Part shown: positions 56,874-63,992 of the stretch, in pieces
Numbering within the stretch: position 1 is the first letter of the stretch
Layout of the letters: every line of letters begins with the position of its first letter
DNA from: DATKNA01 sp963755755
GTDB lineage: Bacteria; Actinomycetota; Actinomycetes; Actinomycetales; Kineosporiaceae
Length of the DNA stretch: 64,000 bases
Direction of reading: 5' to 3'
Assembly: GCA_963755755.1 (NCBI GenBank)
Contig: CAVWLJ010000018.1
Coordinates: forward strand, 131,891 to 195,890
Translations under genes and position numbers: made by a program
The notes under the pieces: model-generated
The model's input: only the letters and a program-made list of their open reading frames with translations
What the model was told of the DNA's origin: nothing
The model's database searches: none

Positions 56874-57185
56874 CTAGCCTCGCCGTGGCTCCTCAGGGGA
56901 TTCGATCCAGCGTGCCTCGGGAACATTGCGGGAGTAGGTCGGGTCGCCAGGCAGGGTACGGGCGTAGGCGTATGGCCAGGGGTCTCCGCGGTGCCAGCGC
57001 GGCGGCAGCGACCCGGAGACGTAGTTGGCGGTGTCCCACCAGAACATCTCCGTCTGCTCGTCGAGCACCGGCACCGGTAGGCCGATGACGACCACCGGCA
57101 TCCGTCACTTGTTCAGCGGGGCCTGCACCAGGTCGCCATCCAGCGGGCCGCCGCGGAAGCGGGCCAGGGCGTAGCGAGGGGCCAT
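56874..57185 (-). pseudogene. Short acidic/aromatic protein interrupted by an in-frame TGA
   Basis: MAPRYALARFRGGPLDGDLV then QAPLNK end at a TGA (57107-57105). The same frame resumes as MPVVVIGLPVPVLDEQTEMF, WWDTANYVSGSLPPRWHRGD and WPYAYARTLPGDPTYSRN. Both halves look like one actinobacterial protein of about 100 residues with the RGGPLDG opening and the WPYxYARTxPGD end. Either a nonsense mutation or a second start at 57101. Function unknown. Confidence 0.55.
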
Positions 57186-57344
57186 GGTTCATCGGCCGTG
57201 ACGAGTCGGACTGACGCCAAGCGGCGTCCCGCGGCGTGAGCTGTAACGGGCTTGTAGCCCAGAGCACGTATTGAAGTTTGGACAACAGGTGGCACGATCA
57301 GGTGGTCACGTTCCCCCCTGCGCTCGTGGCTGAGGAGAACCAGC

Positions 57345-57700
57345 CGTGCCTGACGTCGAGTTCGTCGTGTACCCCGAAGGCGAGTTGGACATCGCCACGA
57401 TCCCGGCCCTGCGCGAGGAGTGGCTCAGTCTGTCGACAACTTCCAGCCCGACGTGTTGGTCATCGACCTCGGCGCGGTGACCTTCCTGGACAGCACGGCC
57501 CTGAACGCCGTCATCGCCGTTCACAAGCGACAGCGCGAGCACGGCGGCCGCCTGATCGTCAGCAACGCCAACCACGAGTAGTCAAGATCTTCGCATTGAC
57601 CGGTCTTCGCGACCTCATCGACGTCAGGCTGCAGAACGGACAACCCGAGGGTCATCCCGAGGGTCATCCGGACGGACACGCAGACGGCTACGCGAGTTAG
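57345..57700 (+). CDS. STAS-domain anti-sigma factor antagonist, frameshifted
   Basis: About 117 residues: FVVYPEGELDIATIPALREE, then after a shift VLVIDLGAVTFLDSTALNAV with the phosphorylatable Ser in DSTAL, IAVHKRQREHGGRLIVSNAN and, after another, VVKIFALTGLRDLIDVRL. The tail repeats PEGH/PDGH. SpoIIAA/RsbV-type proteins bind an unphosphorylated HATPase anti-sigma factor and free the sigma factor. Partners lie downstream. GTG with GAGGAGAA upstream. Confidence 0.8.
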
Positions 57701-57816
57701 GACGGGCAGCCCGACAGCCAGCTCGGCGCCGCTAGCGCCAGGCAGGGCTGCTCGCAACCCGTCGCGGCGGCGAGCCCTCCATCCTTCGACCGATTCGGGG
57801 GTGCCGGACGTCCGGC

Positions 57817-57842
57817 GTTTCGCTGTTCCCGCGTTTGGGTAG
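57817..57842 (+). promoter_or_regulatory. Candidate SigB/SigF-type promoter
   Basis: GTTT, 16-base spacer, GGGTAG: a good match to the GTTT-N15/16-GGGTAT consensus of actinobacterial stress sigma factors. It lies in the otherwise featureless 344-base gap 57701-58044, about 200 bases before the HATPase gene. The gap shows no other gene. Confidence 0.5.
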
Positions 57843-58044
57843 CCCGGTCGGGACAGCGTCGATGGGCAGGAGCGCTACGGCCTATGCCGACTTTGCCGCC
57901 CGCACGCCGCAGGTCAGCCCCGATACCCGACGGCCGGGGCCTGTGCGTGGCTGTGTCGAGGTGTTGAACGCGCACCAGGTGGGGGAGCCGACCCGGAGCC
58001 TTGACGCGCGGGGAGCCGAAGGCGACCAACCTCGTCCACTTAGC

Positions 58045-58980
58045 ATGGCTCGGGTGGGTGGTGAGTCGGCTCGGCGGCTGTACCCGCCGGACCCTGCGAT
58101 CCTCGCCCCTGCGCGCTCCTTGGCCGTCGACCGCCTGCACACCCTGGGTCTCAGTGGCTTGCGGGACGACGTTGAGCTGCTCCTCACCGAAGTGATCACC
58201 AACGCGATCATCCACGCCGGCACCGAGTTCGAGGTCCGAGTGGAGGCCAGCGGCGCAGGCGTCCGCGTGGAGGTCATCGACGGCAACCCGACCCTGCCGG
58301 CTGCCGGAACCCTCGCCGCGGCCGCGCTCAGCGGCCGTGGACTGACCCTGGTCCAGGCGCTATCAACGCGCTGGGGTGCCCACCGCAACACCGGTGGCGG
58401 CAAGACGGTTTGGTTCGAACTCGTCCCGGGCACTGTCGAGTCCCCGCCGGGGGATGACGTCGATGCGCTGCTGGCGATGTGGGACGACAGCGCGGACTAC
58501 CCCCCGAAGGAGGGCACCCCCTCGCTGGTCGAGATCGTCATCCCGGATCTCCCGGTGCAACCACTCGTCGCGGCCAAAGCGCACATGGAGGACCTCCTCC
58601 GCGAGGTCCAACTCGTGCTCCTGGGCAACGATCAGCGACCCCTCGGGATACCCCAGTGGTCCCACCTCGTCGACATAGCCCGCAACCTGAACGTCGCCGC
58701 CCAGGAGTTCGCCGAGGGCCGTCGCCAGATACGCCTTCACGCACTCGAAGCGGCCGCCCGCGGACAGCAACTGGTCACCCTGCGCCTACACCTCCCAGCT
58801 GACGCAACTGGCGCGGCAACCCGGTACAGCGACGCCGTCCAGCTCGCGGAGGAACTCGGCGCCGCGGGCCAACTCCTCGTCACCGCAGAACACATCACCC
58901 AGCACGCCGACATCCGCCGCCGCTACCTGAAGGCGATCACCGAGCAACTCGCCGCGCACAACACCCGAAACCAGTCATAG
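58045..58980 (+). CDS. HATPase (RsbW-like) regulator with C-terminal extension
   Basis: 311 residues. A GHKL ATPase domain in the first 140 residues: RLYPPDPAILAPARSLAVDR, DVELLLTEVITNAIIHAGTE (N box), VRVEVIDGNPTLP (D box) and LSGRGLTLVQALSTRWG (G box), ending GGGKTVWFELVP. A further 160 residues (MEDLLREVQLVLLGNDQRPL, YSDAVQLAEELGAAGQLLVT) form a helical domain not found in plain RsbW. Likely an anti-sigma or sensory kinase of the stress module. ATG at 58045 fits the domain start. Confidence 0.82.
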   Translation: MARVGGESARRLYPPDPAILAPARSLAVDRLHTLGLSGLRDDVELLLTEVITNAIIHAGTEFEVRVEASGAGVRVEVIDGNPTLPAAGTLAAAALSGRGLTLVQALSTRWGAHRNTGGGKTVWFELVPGTVESPPGDDVDALLAMWDDSADYPPKEGTPSLVEIVIPDLPVQPLVAAKAHMEDLLREVQLVLLGNDQRPLGIPQWSHLVDIARNLNVAAQEFAEGRRQIRLHALEAAARGQQLVTLRLHLPADATGAATRYSDAVQLAEELGAAGQLLVTAEHITQHADIRRRYLKAITEQLAAHNTRNQS

Positions 58981-59065
58981 CCCAAGCACGAACACCCGCG
59001 GATGCCGCTCCAGTTCTCGTCCCAGGCTCCGCCCGACCCGTGTACGGCCCCGACGGCCCAGGCCT

Positions 59066-59162
59066 CGCCGCGAAGCAGCCGGCGACATCGCCTCCCGCTC
59101 CGCTCCCGGCCCAGCCGGCGGCAGACACTGACCGACACCAGTGATGTCGGCACCAGCAACTG
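59066..59162. repeat. Dispersed imperfect repeat, copy A
   Basis: About 97 bases that recur at the right end of the window (63895-63992) in the same orientation. Shared blocks are AAGCAGCCGGC, CGCCTCCCGCT and CGCTCCCGG, then CCAGCCGGC, with a diverged end. Lies in the 308-base gap before the second HATPase. No gene is seen in that gap. Confidence 0.65.
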
Positions 59163-59259
59163 CCGGCACCACAGCCCAGCCGGGACACCCTCGTACCGGA
59201 ACGACTCGGACGGCTGGGCATGCCGACCGGCCCGACGTGAAGCCCGACATGGTGGCTGG

Positions 59260-59284
59260 GTTTCCCAGCCTCACCTTCGGGTAA
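59260..59284 (+). promoter_or_regulatory. Candidate SigB/SigF-type promoter of the second HATPase
   Basis: GTTT, 15-base spacer, GGGTAA, ending five bases before an ATG. Transcription from it would be leaderless at 59289, or use the internal ATG at 59316. The same GTTT/GGGTA pattern lies before the other HATPase. Confidence 0.6.
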
Positions 59285-59288
59285 CGCC

Positions 59289-59807
59289 ATGGGGACGCGA
59301 GGGGAGTGCTCAGGGATGCGACCGGCTGAAGGCGAGACACCAGCGAGCGGCAGCATCGCCGGGGACTCCGGGATGCCTCCGGTTCGCGGGCGGATGCCGG
59401 ACGGCAAGATGACGATGGACGGCTTCGCCCGCTGGGTCCTGTCGGCCGTCGACCCCAACCCTGACCGGGTGCCATATCTGCGCCATCAGGCCGGCCTCGT
59501 GCTTCACCTGTGGCGACTCGACGAAACCGCGTGGACGACCGAGCTGCTCCTCACCGAACTGGCAAGCAACGTCGTCCGGCACGCCCGCACCCTGTTCAGC
59601 GTCGGCATGACCTGGGACGGGCGCACCCTTCGAGGTGAAGTGACCGACGCCAACCCCGCCCCGCCCCGACCCGAGGACCACCAGCCCGGCCGCGACGAGA
59701 GCAGCGGACGCGGCCTGGTCCTCGTCGGCCAGATCGCGACCCGCTGGGGGTGCGAACAGCGCTACCACGGCAAGACGGTCTGGTTCGAAATCCCCGCCAC
59801 CGCCTGA
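59289..59807 (+). CDS. RsbW-like anti-sigma factor HATPase
   Basis: 172 residues. DGFARWVLSAVDPNPDRVPY, then TTELLLTELASNVVRHARTL (N box), LRGEVTDANPAPPRPEDHQP (D box), SSGRGLVLVGQIATRWG (G box) and KTVWFEIPATA. This is a single-domain Ser kinase of the SpoIIAB/RsbW group that would hold the nearby SigB-like factor and phosphorylate the STAS antagonist. The first 40 residues are not conserved, so a downstream start is possible. Confidence 0.85.
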   Translation: MGTRGECSGMRPAEGETPASGSIAGDSGMPPVRGRMPDGKMTMDGFARWVLSAVDPNPDRVPYLRHQAGLVLHLWRLDETAWTTELLLTELASNVVRHARTLFSVGMTWDGRTLRGEVTDANPAPPRPEDHQPGRDESSGRGLVLVGQIATRWGCEQRYHGKTVWFEIPATA

Positions 59808-60036
59808 CCAGTGCCCGCCGAAGGACCGCTACGCGCGCGTTAGCCCAGCCCGCGGGAGTCGCACTAGCAGGCGGCGTGATCGCCCCAGTGATCGCGGCTG
59901 GCGCGACACGCGGGAGGTCGACAGCGCGAAAAGGGCCGAGTGCCCCGCCTGAACGGGCAAGGAGGCTTCCGAGTCACCGGCCGACGCGAGTAGCGTCTCT
60001 GAACGCTCGGCGCCTCCCCTCCGCGCCGAGACGAGC

Positions 60037-60066
60037 GGCCCCCGGTCCAGCACGAGACCGGGGGCC
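60037..60066. terminator. Hairpin between the convergent HATPase and sigma genes
   Basis: An 11-bp perfect GC-rich stem (GGCCCCCGGTC and complement) with an 8-base loop. It lies in the 347-base gap 59808-60154, in which I see no gene. May stop transcription from both sides. Confidence 0.65.
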
Positions 60067-60154
60067 TCGCTGCGCAAGCCAGAACCGTCTGGTTGGGTGT
60101 GCAGCCCGGGCCTGACGGGACCTGCGGGTGGCCGCCAGCGTCCCGAATGGAGGG

Positions 60155-60988
60155 TTAGGGCACATCTGCCAAGCCTTCGCGCAGACGGGTCAGGCTCCTG
60201 CTGATCAGACGGGACACCTGCATCTGGGTCACTCCGACCTGCTCACCGATCTGCTGCTGGGTCAGCTCCTCGAAGAACCACATCGCCAGAATGCGGCGCT
60301 CACGCGCCGGGAGCGCATCGAGCAACGGCCGCACAGTCAGCACGTCCTCGACAGTCTCGAAGCCCCCGTCAAGAACGCTCAACCCATCCGCCAGGGTGGA
60401 ACCACCGTCATCGCCCCCGCCGGCACCAGGCGCCGGAGCGTCGATCGACACCGCCCGGTAGCCCTGCTCGCCGGCCACCGTCTCGATGACATCCTCCTGG
60501 TCCACGTCGAGCTCGGCCGCCAGTTCCGCGACCGTGGGCGAACGGCCCAGGCGGTTCTCCAGTTCGGGACGGACCTGCGCCATCCTCAGATGCAGCTCCT
60601 GCAGACGCCGGGGTGGCCGCACCGCCCAACCCTGATCGCGGAAGTACCGCTTCACCTCACCGGCGATCGTCGGCACCGCGTAGGCCAGGAAGTCGCTTCC
60701 TCGTTCCGGCACGAACCCGTTGGCAGCCTTCACCAGCCCTACGTAGGCGGTCTGGACCAGCTCCTCCATCGGCTCACGGCTGTTGCGGTACCGCAGAGCG
60801 ACCCCCGTGGCCACCCTGACATTGGCCAGCACCAACTCCTCACGCGCCCGGCGCTCCCGCTCCTGCAGCTGAGACCCCGGAGATGAATCCGCCCCAGCCG
60901 CCGCAGACGCGAGGCACTCACTCAGGGCAGCCGCCGCCTGCGCTGTCCGCCGGGCACGCTCTTCGTCCGTGATCGCCTGCTGACTCAT
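60155..60988 (-). CDS. SigB/SigF-family stress sigma factor
   Basis: 277 residues. Region 2: LVLANVRVATGVALRYRNSR, ELVQTAYVGLVKAANGFVPE and FLAYAVPTIAGEVKRYFRDQ with GWAVRPPRRLQELHLRM. Region 3: GRSPTVAELAAELDVDQEDV. Region 4: LPARERRILAMWFFEELTQQ and QIGEQVGVTQMQVSRLISRS. This is the group 3 SigB/SigF/SigG type controlled by partner switching. ATG chosen over an upstream frame extension. A GGGTAC -10-like element upstream suggests autoregulation. Confidence 0.93.
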   Translation of the reverse strand: MSQQAITDEERARRTAQAAAALSECLASAAAGADSSPGSQLQERERRAREELVLANVRVATGVALRYRNSREPMEELVQTAYVGLVKAANGFVPERGSDFLAYAVPTIAGEVKRYFRDQGWAVRPPRRLQELHLRMAQVRPELENRLGRSPTVAELAAELDVDQEDVIETVAGEQGYRAVSIDAPAPGAGGGDDGGSTLADGLSVLDGGFETVEDVLTVRPLLDALPARERRILAMWFFEELTQQQIGEQVGVTQMQVSRLISRSLTRLREGLADVP

Positions 60989-61033
60989 GGTCGCGCGCCT
61001 CCGCCCTGCACCGACCGGACAGTCACGGCCGGT

Positions 61034-61059
61034 GTACCCAGGCACGGTCGAAACGACAC
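61034..61059 (-). promoter_or_regulatory. Possible autoregulatory stress promoter of the sigma gene
   Basis: On the minus strand GTGT, 16 bases, GGGTAC lies about 45 bases before the sigma ATG. The -10 matches the GGGTA pattern, the -35 only in part. Confidence 0.3.
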
Positions 61060-61132
61060 CAGCGGGCGCGCCCTCAGAAGTCGGTCACACCTTGTTCATG
61101 TTGCCCCCCACGGGCAGACAGCGAGGAAGCGG

Positions 61133-61145
61133 CTTGTAATCGGGC
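61133..61145 (+). other. 13-base match to the tRNA-Thr anticodon region (possible attR trace)
   Basis: CTTGTAATCGGGC is identical to the anticodon-loop segment of the tRNA-Thr gene at 44849 and in the same orientation. The flanking bases are only partly alike. If it is the remains of the right attachment site, the integrated element would span 44.9-61.1 kb and end just before the arsenic cassette. A chance match cannot be excluded. Confidence 0.3.
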
Positions 61146-61183
61146 CACTCCAGGGCAGCGGGGTCATAGGTCCTGCTCACGGA

Positions 61184-61708
61184 TCAGGTGATGACGCGGC
61201 TGCGGCGTTCGAGCAGGACGACGTCGCGCCAGTGGCCGTGGTGTCGGCCGAGGCGTTCACGGGTGCCGACCCGGCGGAAGCCGTTGCGCTCGTGTAGGGC
61301 GAGGCTGGCGCTGTTCTCGGGGAAGACGCCGGACTGGATGGTCCAGATACCGGCCGCCTCGGTCGACGCGATCAGGCTGTGGAGTAGGGCGCTGCCGACG
61401 CCCCGGCCACGGGCGGCGGGGTGGACGTAGACGGAGTGCTCGACCACGCCGGCGTAGACGCAACGCTCGGACACCGGGACGGCAGCGACCCATCCGACAA
61501 CCGCGGCACGGCCGGGCGCGGGCGCGTCGAGGGCGACGAACCGGTGATCGGACAGGCGCGAGGTGTCGAAGTCCTGCCACGTCGGGGCGGTGGTCTCGAA
61601 CGTGGCGTCGCCCTCTTCGATGCCGAGCTGGTAGATCGCCAGCACCTGGTCGGCGTGCGCGGCGAGCATCGGCACCACCTTGACGGCGACGGAAGCGTCG
61701 GTGGTCAT
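61184..61708 (-). CDS. GNAT N-acetyltransferase, phosphinothricin/arsinothricin (ArsN) type
   Basis: 174 residues. QVLAIYQLGIEEGDATFETT and FDTSRLSDHRFVALDA open the PAT/ArsN fold; VVGWVAAVPVSERCVYAGVV, HSVYVHPAARGRGVGSALLH (acetyl-CoA loop RGRGVG), GIWTIQSGVFPENSASLALH and ERNGFRRVGTRERLGRHHG follow. In ars operons this family N-acetylates arsinothricin or the glufosinate analogue. Its start overlaps the arsC stop by 4 bases, which supports the arsenic role over a general one. Confidence 0.82.
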   Translation of the reverse strand: MTTDASVAVKVVPMLAAHADQVLAIYQLGIEEGDATFETTAPTWQDFDTSRLSDHRFVALDAPAPGRAAVVGWVAAVPVSERCVYAGVVEHSVYVHPAARGRGVGSALLHSLIASTEAAGIWTIQSGVFPENSASLALHERNGFRRVGTRERLGRHHGHWRDVVLLERRSRVIT

Positions 61709-62121
61709 GCTGGGACCGAGACGTCGAGCTCGGCGAGCAGCCCACGGACGAGCTGCTCGATGCGGTCACGGATCGGGCGGATGGCCTCGACACCCTGCCC
61801 GGTCGGGTCAGGTAGCTCCCAATCCAGGTAGCGCTTGCCGGGGAAGAACGGGCAAGCGTCACCGCAGCCCATCGTGATGACGACGTCGGAGGCCTGCACC
61901 GCTTCCGTGGTGAGGACCTTCGGGACCTCGCGGCTGATGTCGATGCCGACCTCTGCCATCGCCTGGACGACCGCTGGGTTGACCGCGTCGGCGGGGGTGG
62001 AGCCCGCGGAGCGGACCTGGACTTGGTCACCGGCCAGGTGGGTCAGGAAGGCGGCGGCCATTTGGGAGCGGCCTGCGTTGTGCACGCACACGAACAGCAC
62101 CGAGGGCAGGTCGTGGGTCAT
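61705..62121 (-). CDS. arsC: Arsenate reductase, low-molecular-weight phosphatase type
   Basis: 138 residues. SVLFVCVHNAGRSQMAAAFL is the CX5R phosphate loop. SDVVITMGCGDACPFFPGKR has the further redox cysteines, and WELPDPTGQGVEAIRPIRD the WxLPDP motif with the general-acid Asp. It reduces arsenate to arsenite using thioredoxin or mycothiol/mycoredoxin; the host makes mycothiol. Overlaps both neighbours by 4 bases in an operon read leftward from arsR. Confidence 0.94.
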   Translation of the reverse strand: MTHDLPSVLFVCVHNAGRSQMAAAFLTHLAGDQVQVRSAGSTPADAVNPAVVQAMAEVGIDISREVPKVLTTEAVQASDVVITMGCGDACPFFPGKRYLDWELPDPTGQGVEAIRPIRDRIEQLVRGLLAELDVSVPA

Positions 62122-62960
62122 GGCGCGGGAGTCCTTTCCGGGGGCGACCAGGGCACGACGGTGTCCGAGTCAGAGGGATCGGATGCGTCGTCGGGGCCGG
62201 GGGAGCCGGGGGATGGATGGGGAAGCACGACGTCGGAGGCTCGAGGAAGCCCCCGCCCGAACAACGCGAGCAGCAGGACAGCTCCCACCAGAGCGCCGAC
62301 GAGCTGGGCGACGATGAAGCCGGGAACCGATGCCGGGGCGATTCCCGCGAACGTGTCCGACAGGGCCCGGCCGATGGTGACGGCGGGGTTGGCGAAGCTG
62401 GTGGAGGAGGTGAACCAGTAGGCGGCGCCGATGTAGGCCGCGGCAGCCCACGGCGCCCACTTCTCGCGGCCGGTGCGGGCCAGTCCGAAGATGACCAGAA
62501 CCAGGCCGGCGGTCGCGACCAGCTCCGCCAACCACAGCGACCCCCCGTCGCGGACGTGGGTGGACAGCCGGACTGGAGGAAGAGCGAACATCATGTTGGC
62601 GAGGACCGCGCCGCCGGCCGCGCCGATGACCTGAGCGCCGATGTAGGTCGTCGGCTCCCGCAGTCGTGACGATCGGCCGGCGGCCCGCTCGAACCATGAG
62701 GCGACCAGGGTGACAGCGGGGTTGAGGTGAGCCCCGGAGATCGGTCCCAGCACAGCGATCAGGACCGCCAGGCCGAGCACCGTGGCAGCGGAATTCGCCA
62801 GCAGCTGCAGCGCGACGTCACCGGTCAGCCGGGTCGCTTGAATGCCGGACCCGACCACCACCATCACGAGAGCACCCGTGCCGACCGCCTCAGCGGCAGC
62901 CCGGCGAGGCAACGCAGCCTCAACGGGTGAGTCGATGGCCGGAAGGCTCGGGGCCGTCAC
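62118..62960 (-). CDS. MIP-family aquaglyceroporin-like channel of the ars operon
   Basis: 280 residues, six TM segments. SGAHLNPAVTLVASWFERA and TSFANPAVTIGRALSDTFAG are the two NPA half-helices of the pore. EAVGTGALVMVVVGSGIQAT is TM1, and a charged tail of about 40 residues ends the protein. Coupled to arsC and arsR, it resembles AqpS, which lets arsenite or methylarsenite leave the cell down its gradient in place of ArsB/Acr3. GTG overlaps the arsR stop. Confidence 0.9.
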   Translation of the reverse strand: MTAPSLPAIDSPVEAALPRRAAAEAVGTGALVMVVVGSGIQATRLTGDVALQLLANSAATVLGLAVLIAVLGPISGAHLNPAVTLVASWFERAAGRSSRLREPTTYIGAQVIGAAGGAVLANMMFALPPVRLSTHVRDGGSLWLAELVATAGLVLVIFGLARTGREKWAPWAAAAYIGAAYWFTSSTSFANPAVTIGRALSDTFAGIAPASVPGFIVAQLVGALVGAVLLLALFGRGLPRASDVVLPHPSPGSPGPDDASDPSDSDTVVPWSPPERTPAP

Positions 62961-63346
62961 GGGGCCGCCGTCACCGCGTCACGCTCGCCGGTCGACTGCA
63001 GGAGAGACGACAGCCGCTCCAGCGCCGCCGGGACCACCCAGTAGTAGACCCACGTCCCCCGCCGCTGGCAGTCCACCAGCCCGGCCTCGCGCAGCACCCG
63101 CAGATGGTGGGAGATCGTCGACTGCTGAACGTCGAAGGCGCCCAGCAGGTCACACACGCACACCTCGGCCGGCCCCTCAGCACCGCCCTGTGAGGCGATC
63201 ATCGACAGCAGTCGCAGCCGTACGGGGTCACCCAGCGCCTTGAACATCCGGGACAGCTCCGTCGCCGCCTGCTCATCCAGCGCCTGCCGTACCAGGGGAG
63301 TGCAGCACTGGTCCACTACCGGCAACATCTGCGGCTGTTTCGACAT
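62957..63346 (-). CDS. arsR: ArsR-family metalloregulator
   Basis: 129 residues. MFKALGDPVRLRLLSMIASQ opens the winged helix, EVCVCDLLGAFDVQQSTISH has the CVCDL arsenite-binding cysteine pair before the recognition helix, and LRVLREAGLVDCQRRGTWVY the wing. An extra QCC pair near residue 17 could be a third ligand. It should repress this operon and the divergent arsI, releasing on As(III) or MAs(III). GGAGGT lies directly before the ATG. Confidence 0.95.
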   Translation of the reverse strand: MSKQPQMLPVVDQCCTPLVRQALDEQAATELSRMFKALGDPVRLRLLSMIASQGGAEGPAEVCVCDLLGAFDVQQSTISHHLRVLREAGLVDCQRRGTWVYYWVVPAALERLSSLLQSTGERDAVTAAP

Positions 63347-63427
63347 ACCTCCATATTGACAGGGCTCAAAGCAGAGTGGCAAGGTGCTGCATCGACAGAC
63401 ATCGAACCAACCGCAGAGGAATCCGCC
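63347..63427. promoter_or_regulatory. Divergent arsR/arsI promoter region
   Basis: 81 bases between the divergent starts. TTGACA at 63356-63361 is a consensus -35 for arsI, although the -10 is weak. The AT-richer CATATTGACAGGGCTCAA part is the likely ArsR operator. Confidence 0.4.
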
Positions 63428-63862
63428 ATGTCCCGTGTCCAGCTCGCCCTGCGCGTCGCCGACCTCGAAGAGTCGATCAAGTTCTACTCGAAGCTGTTCG
63501 ACGCCGAGCCCGCGAAGCGGCGGCCCGGGTACGCCAACTTCGCCGTCGCCGAGCCCCCGCTCAAGCTCGTCCTCATCGAGGGCCAGGCCGGGGAGGAGAC
63601 CCGGATGGACCACCTCGGCGTCGAAGTCGCCTCCACCGGCGACGTTGCGCAGGCGACCGACAGGCTCAAGACCGCGGGGCTGGCCACGTTCGAGGAGAAC
63701 GACACCTCCTGCTGCTACGCCCTCCAGGACAAGGTCTGGGTCACCGGCCCCGGCAAGGAGCCCTGGGAGGTCTACGTCGTCAAGGCCGACACCAACGACA
63801 TGCTCAAGGTCACCGACACCAGCACGTGCTGCGGTGGCACCAGCTGCGGCTGCGGAGACTGA
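63428..63862 (+). CDS. arsI: ArsI-type C-As lyase (VOC dioxygenase)
   Basis: 144 residues. SRVQLALRVADLEESIKFYS carries the metal-ligand Gln of actinobacterial ArsI, RMDHLGVEVASTGDVAQATD the His, DTSCCYALQDKVWVTGPGKE the vicinal cysteine pair that binds trivalent methylarsenic, and WEVYVVKAD the Glu. It cleaves the carbon-arsenic bond of MAs(III) and roxarsone-type aromatics with Fe(II) and O2. The tail STCCGGTSCGCGD adds five cysteines. Divergent from arsR. CadI-type cadmium-induced relatives are the alternative. Confidence 0.9.
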   Translation: MSRVQLALRVADLEESIKFYSKLFDAEPAKRRPGYANFAVAEPPLKLVLIEGQAGEETRMDHLGVEVASTGDVAQATDRLKTAGLATFEENDTSCCYALQDKVWVTGPGKEPWEVYVVKADTNDMLKVTDTSTCCGGTSCGCGD

Positions 63863-63894
63863 GCGGGAGGAGACGGCCCTGACGGGCCGGACCG

Positions 63895-63992
63895 CGCCGC
63901 CAAGCAGCCGGCTACAGCGCCTCCCGCTTCGCTCCCGGTGCCAGCCGGCAGCGGCGCGGACTGACAGCACCGCTGACAGCAACGCCAGCAGC
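63895..63992. repeat. Dispersed imperfect repeat, copy B
   Basis: Second copy of the 97-base element found at 59066, same orientation, starting 32 bases after the arsI stop and running to near the window end. Shared AAGCAGCCGGC, CGCCTCCCGCT and GCTCCCGG blocks; the rest diverged. It may continue past the window. Confidence 0.6.

Noticed and set aside
57105..57107. TGA as a selenocysteine codon
   Set aside because: No SECIS-like hairpin directly follows, the family has no redox role, and a restart ATG lies two codons later.
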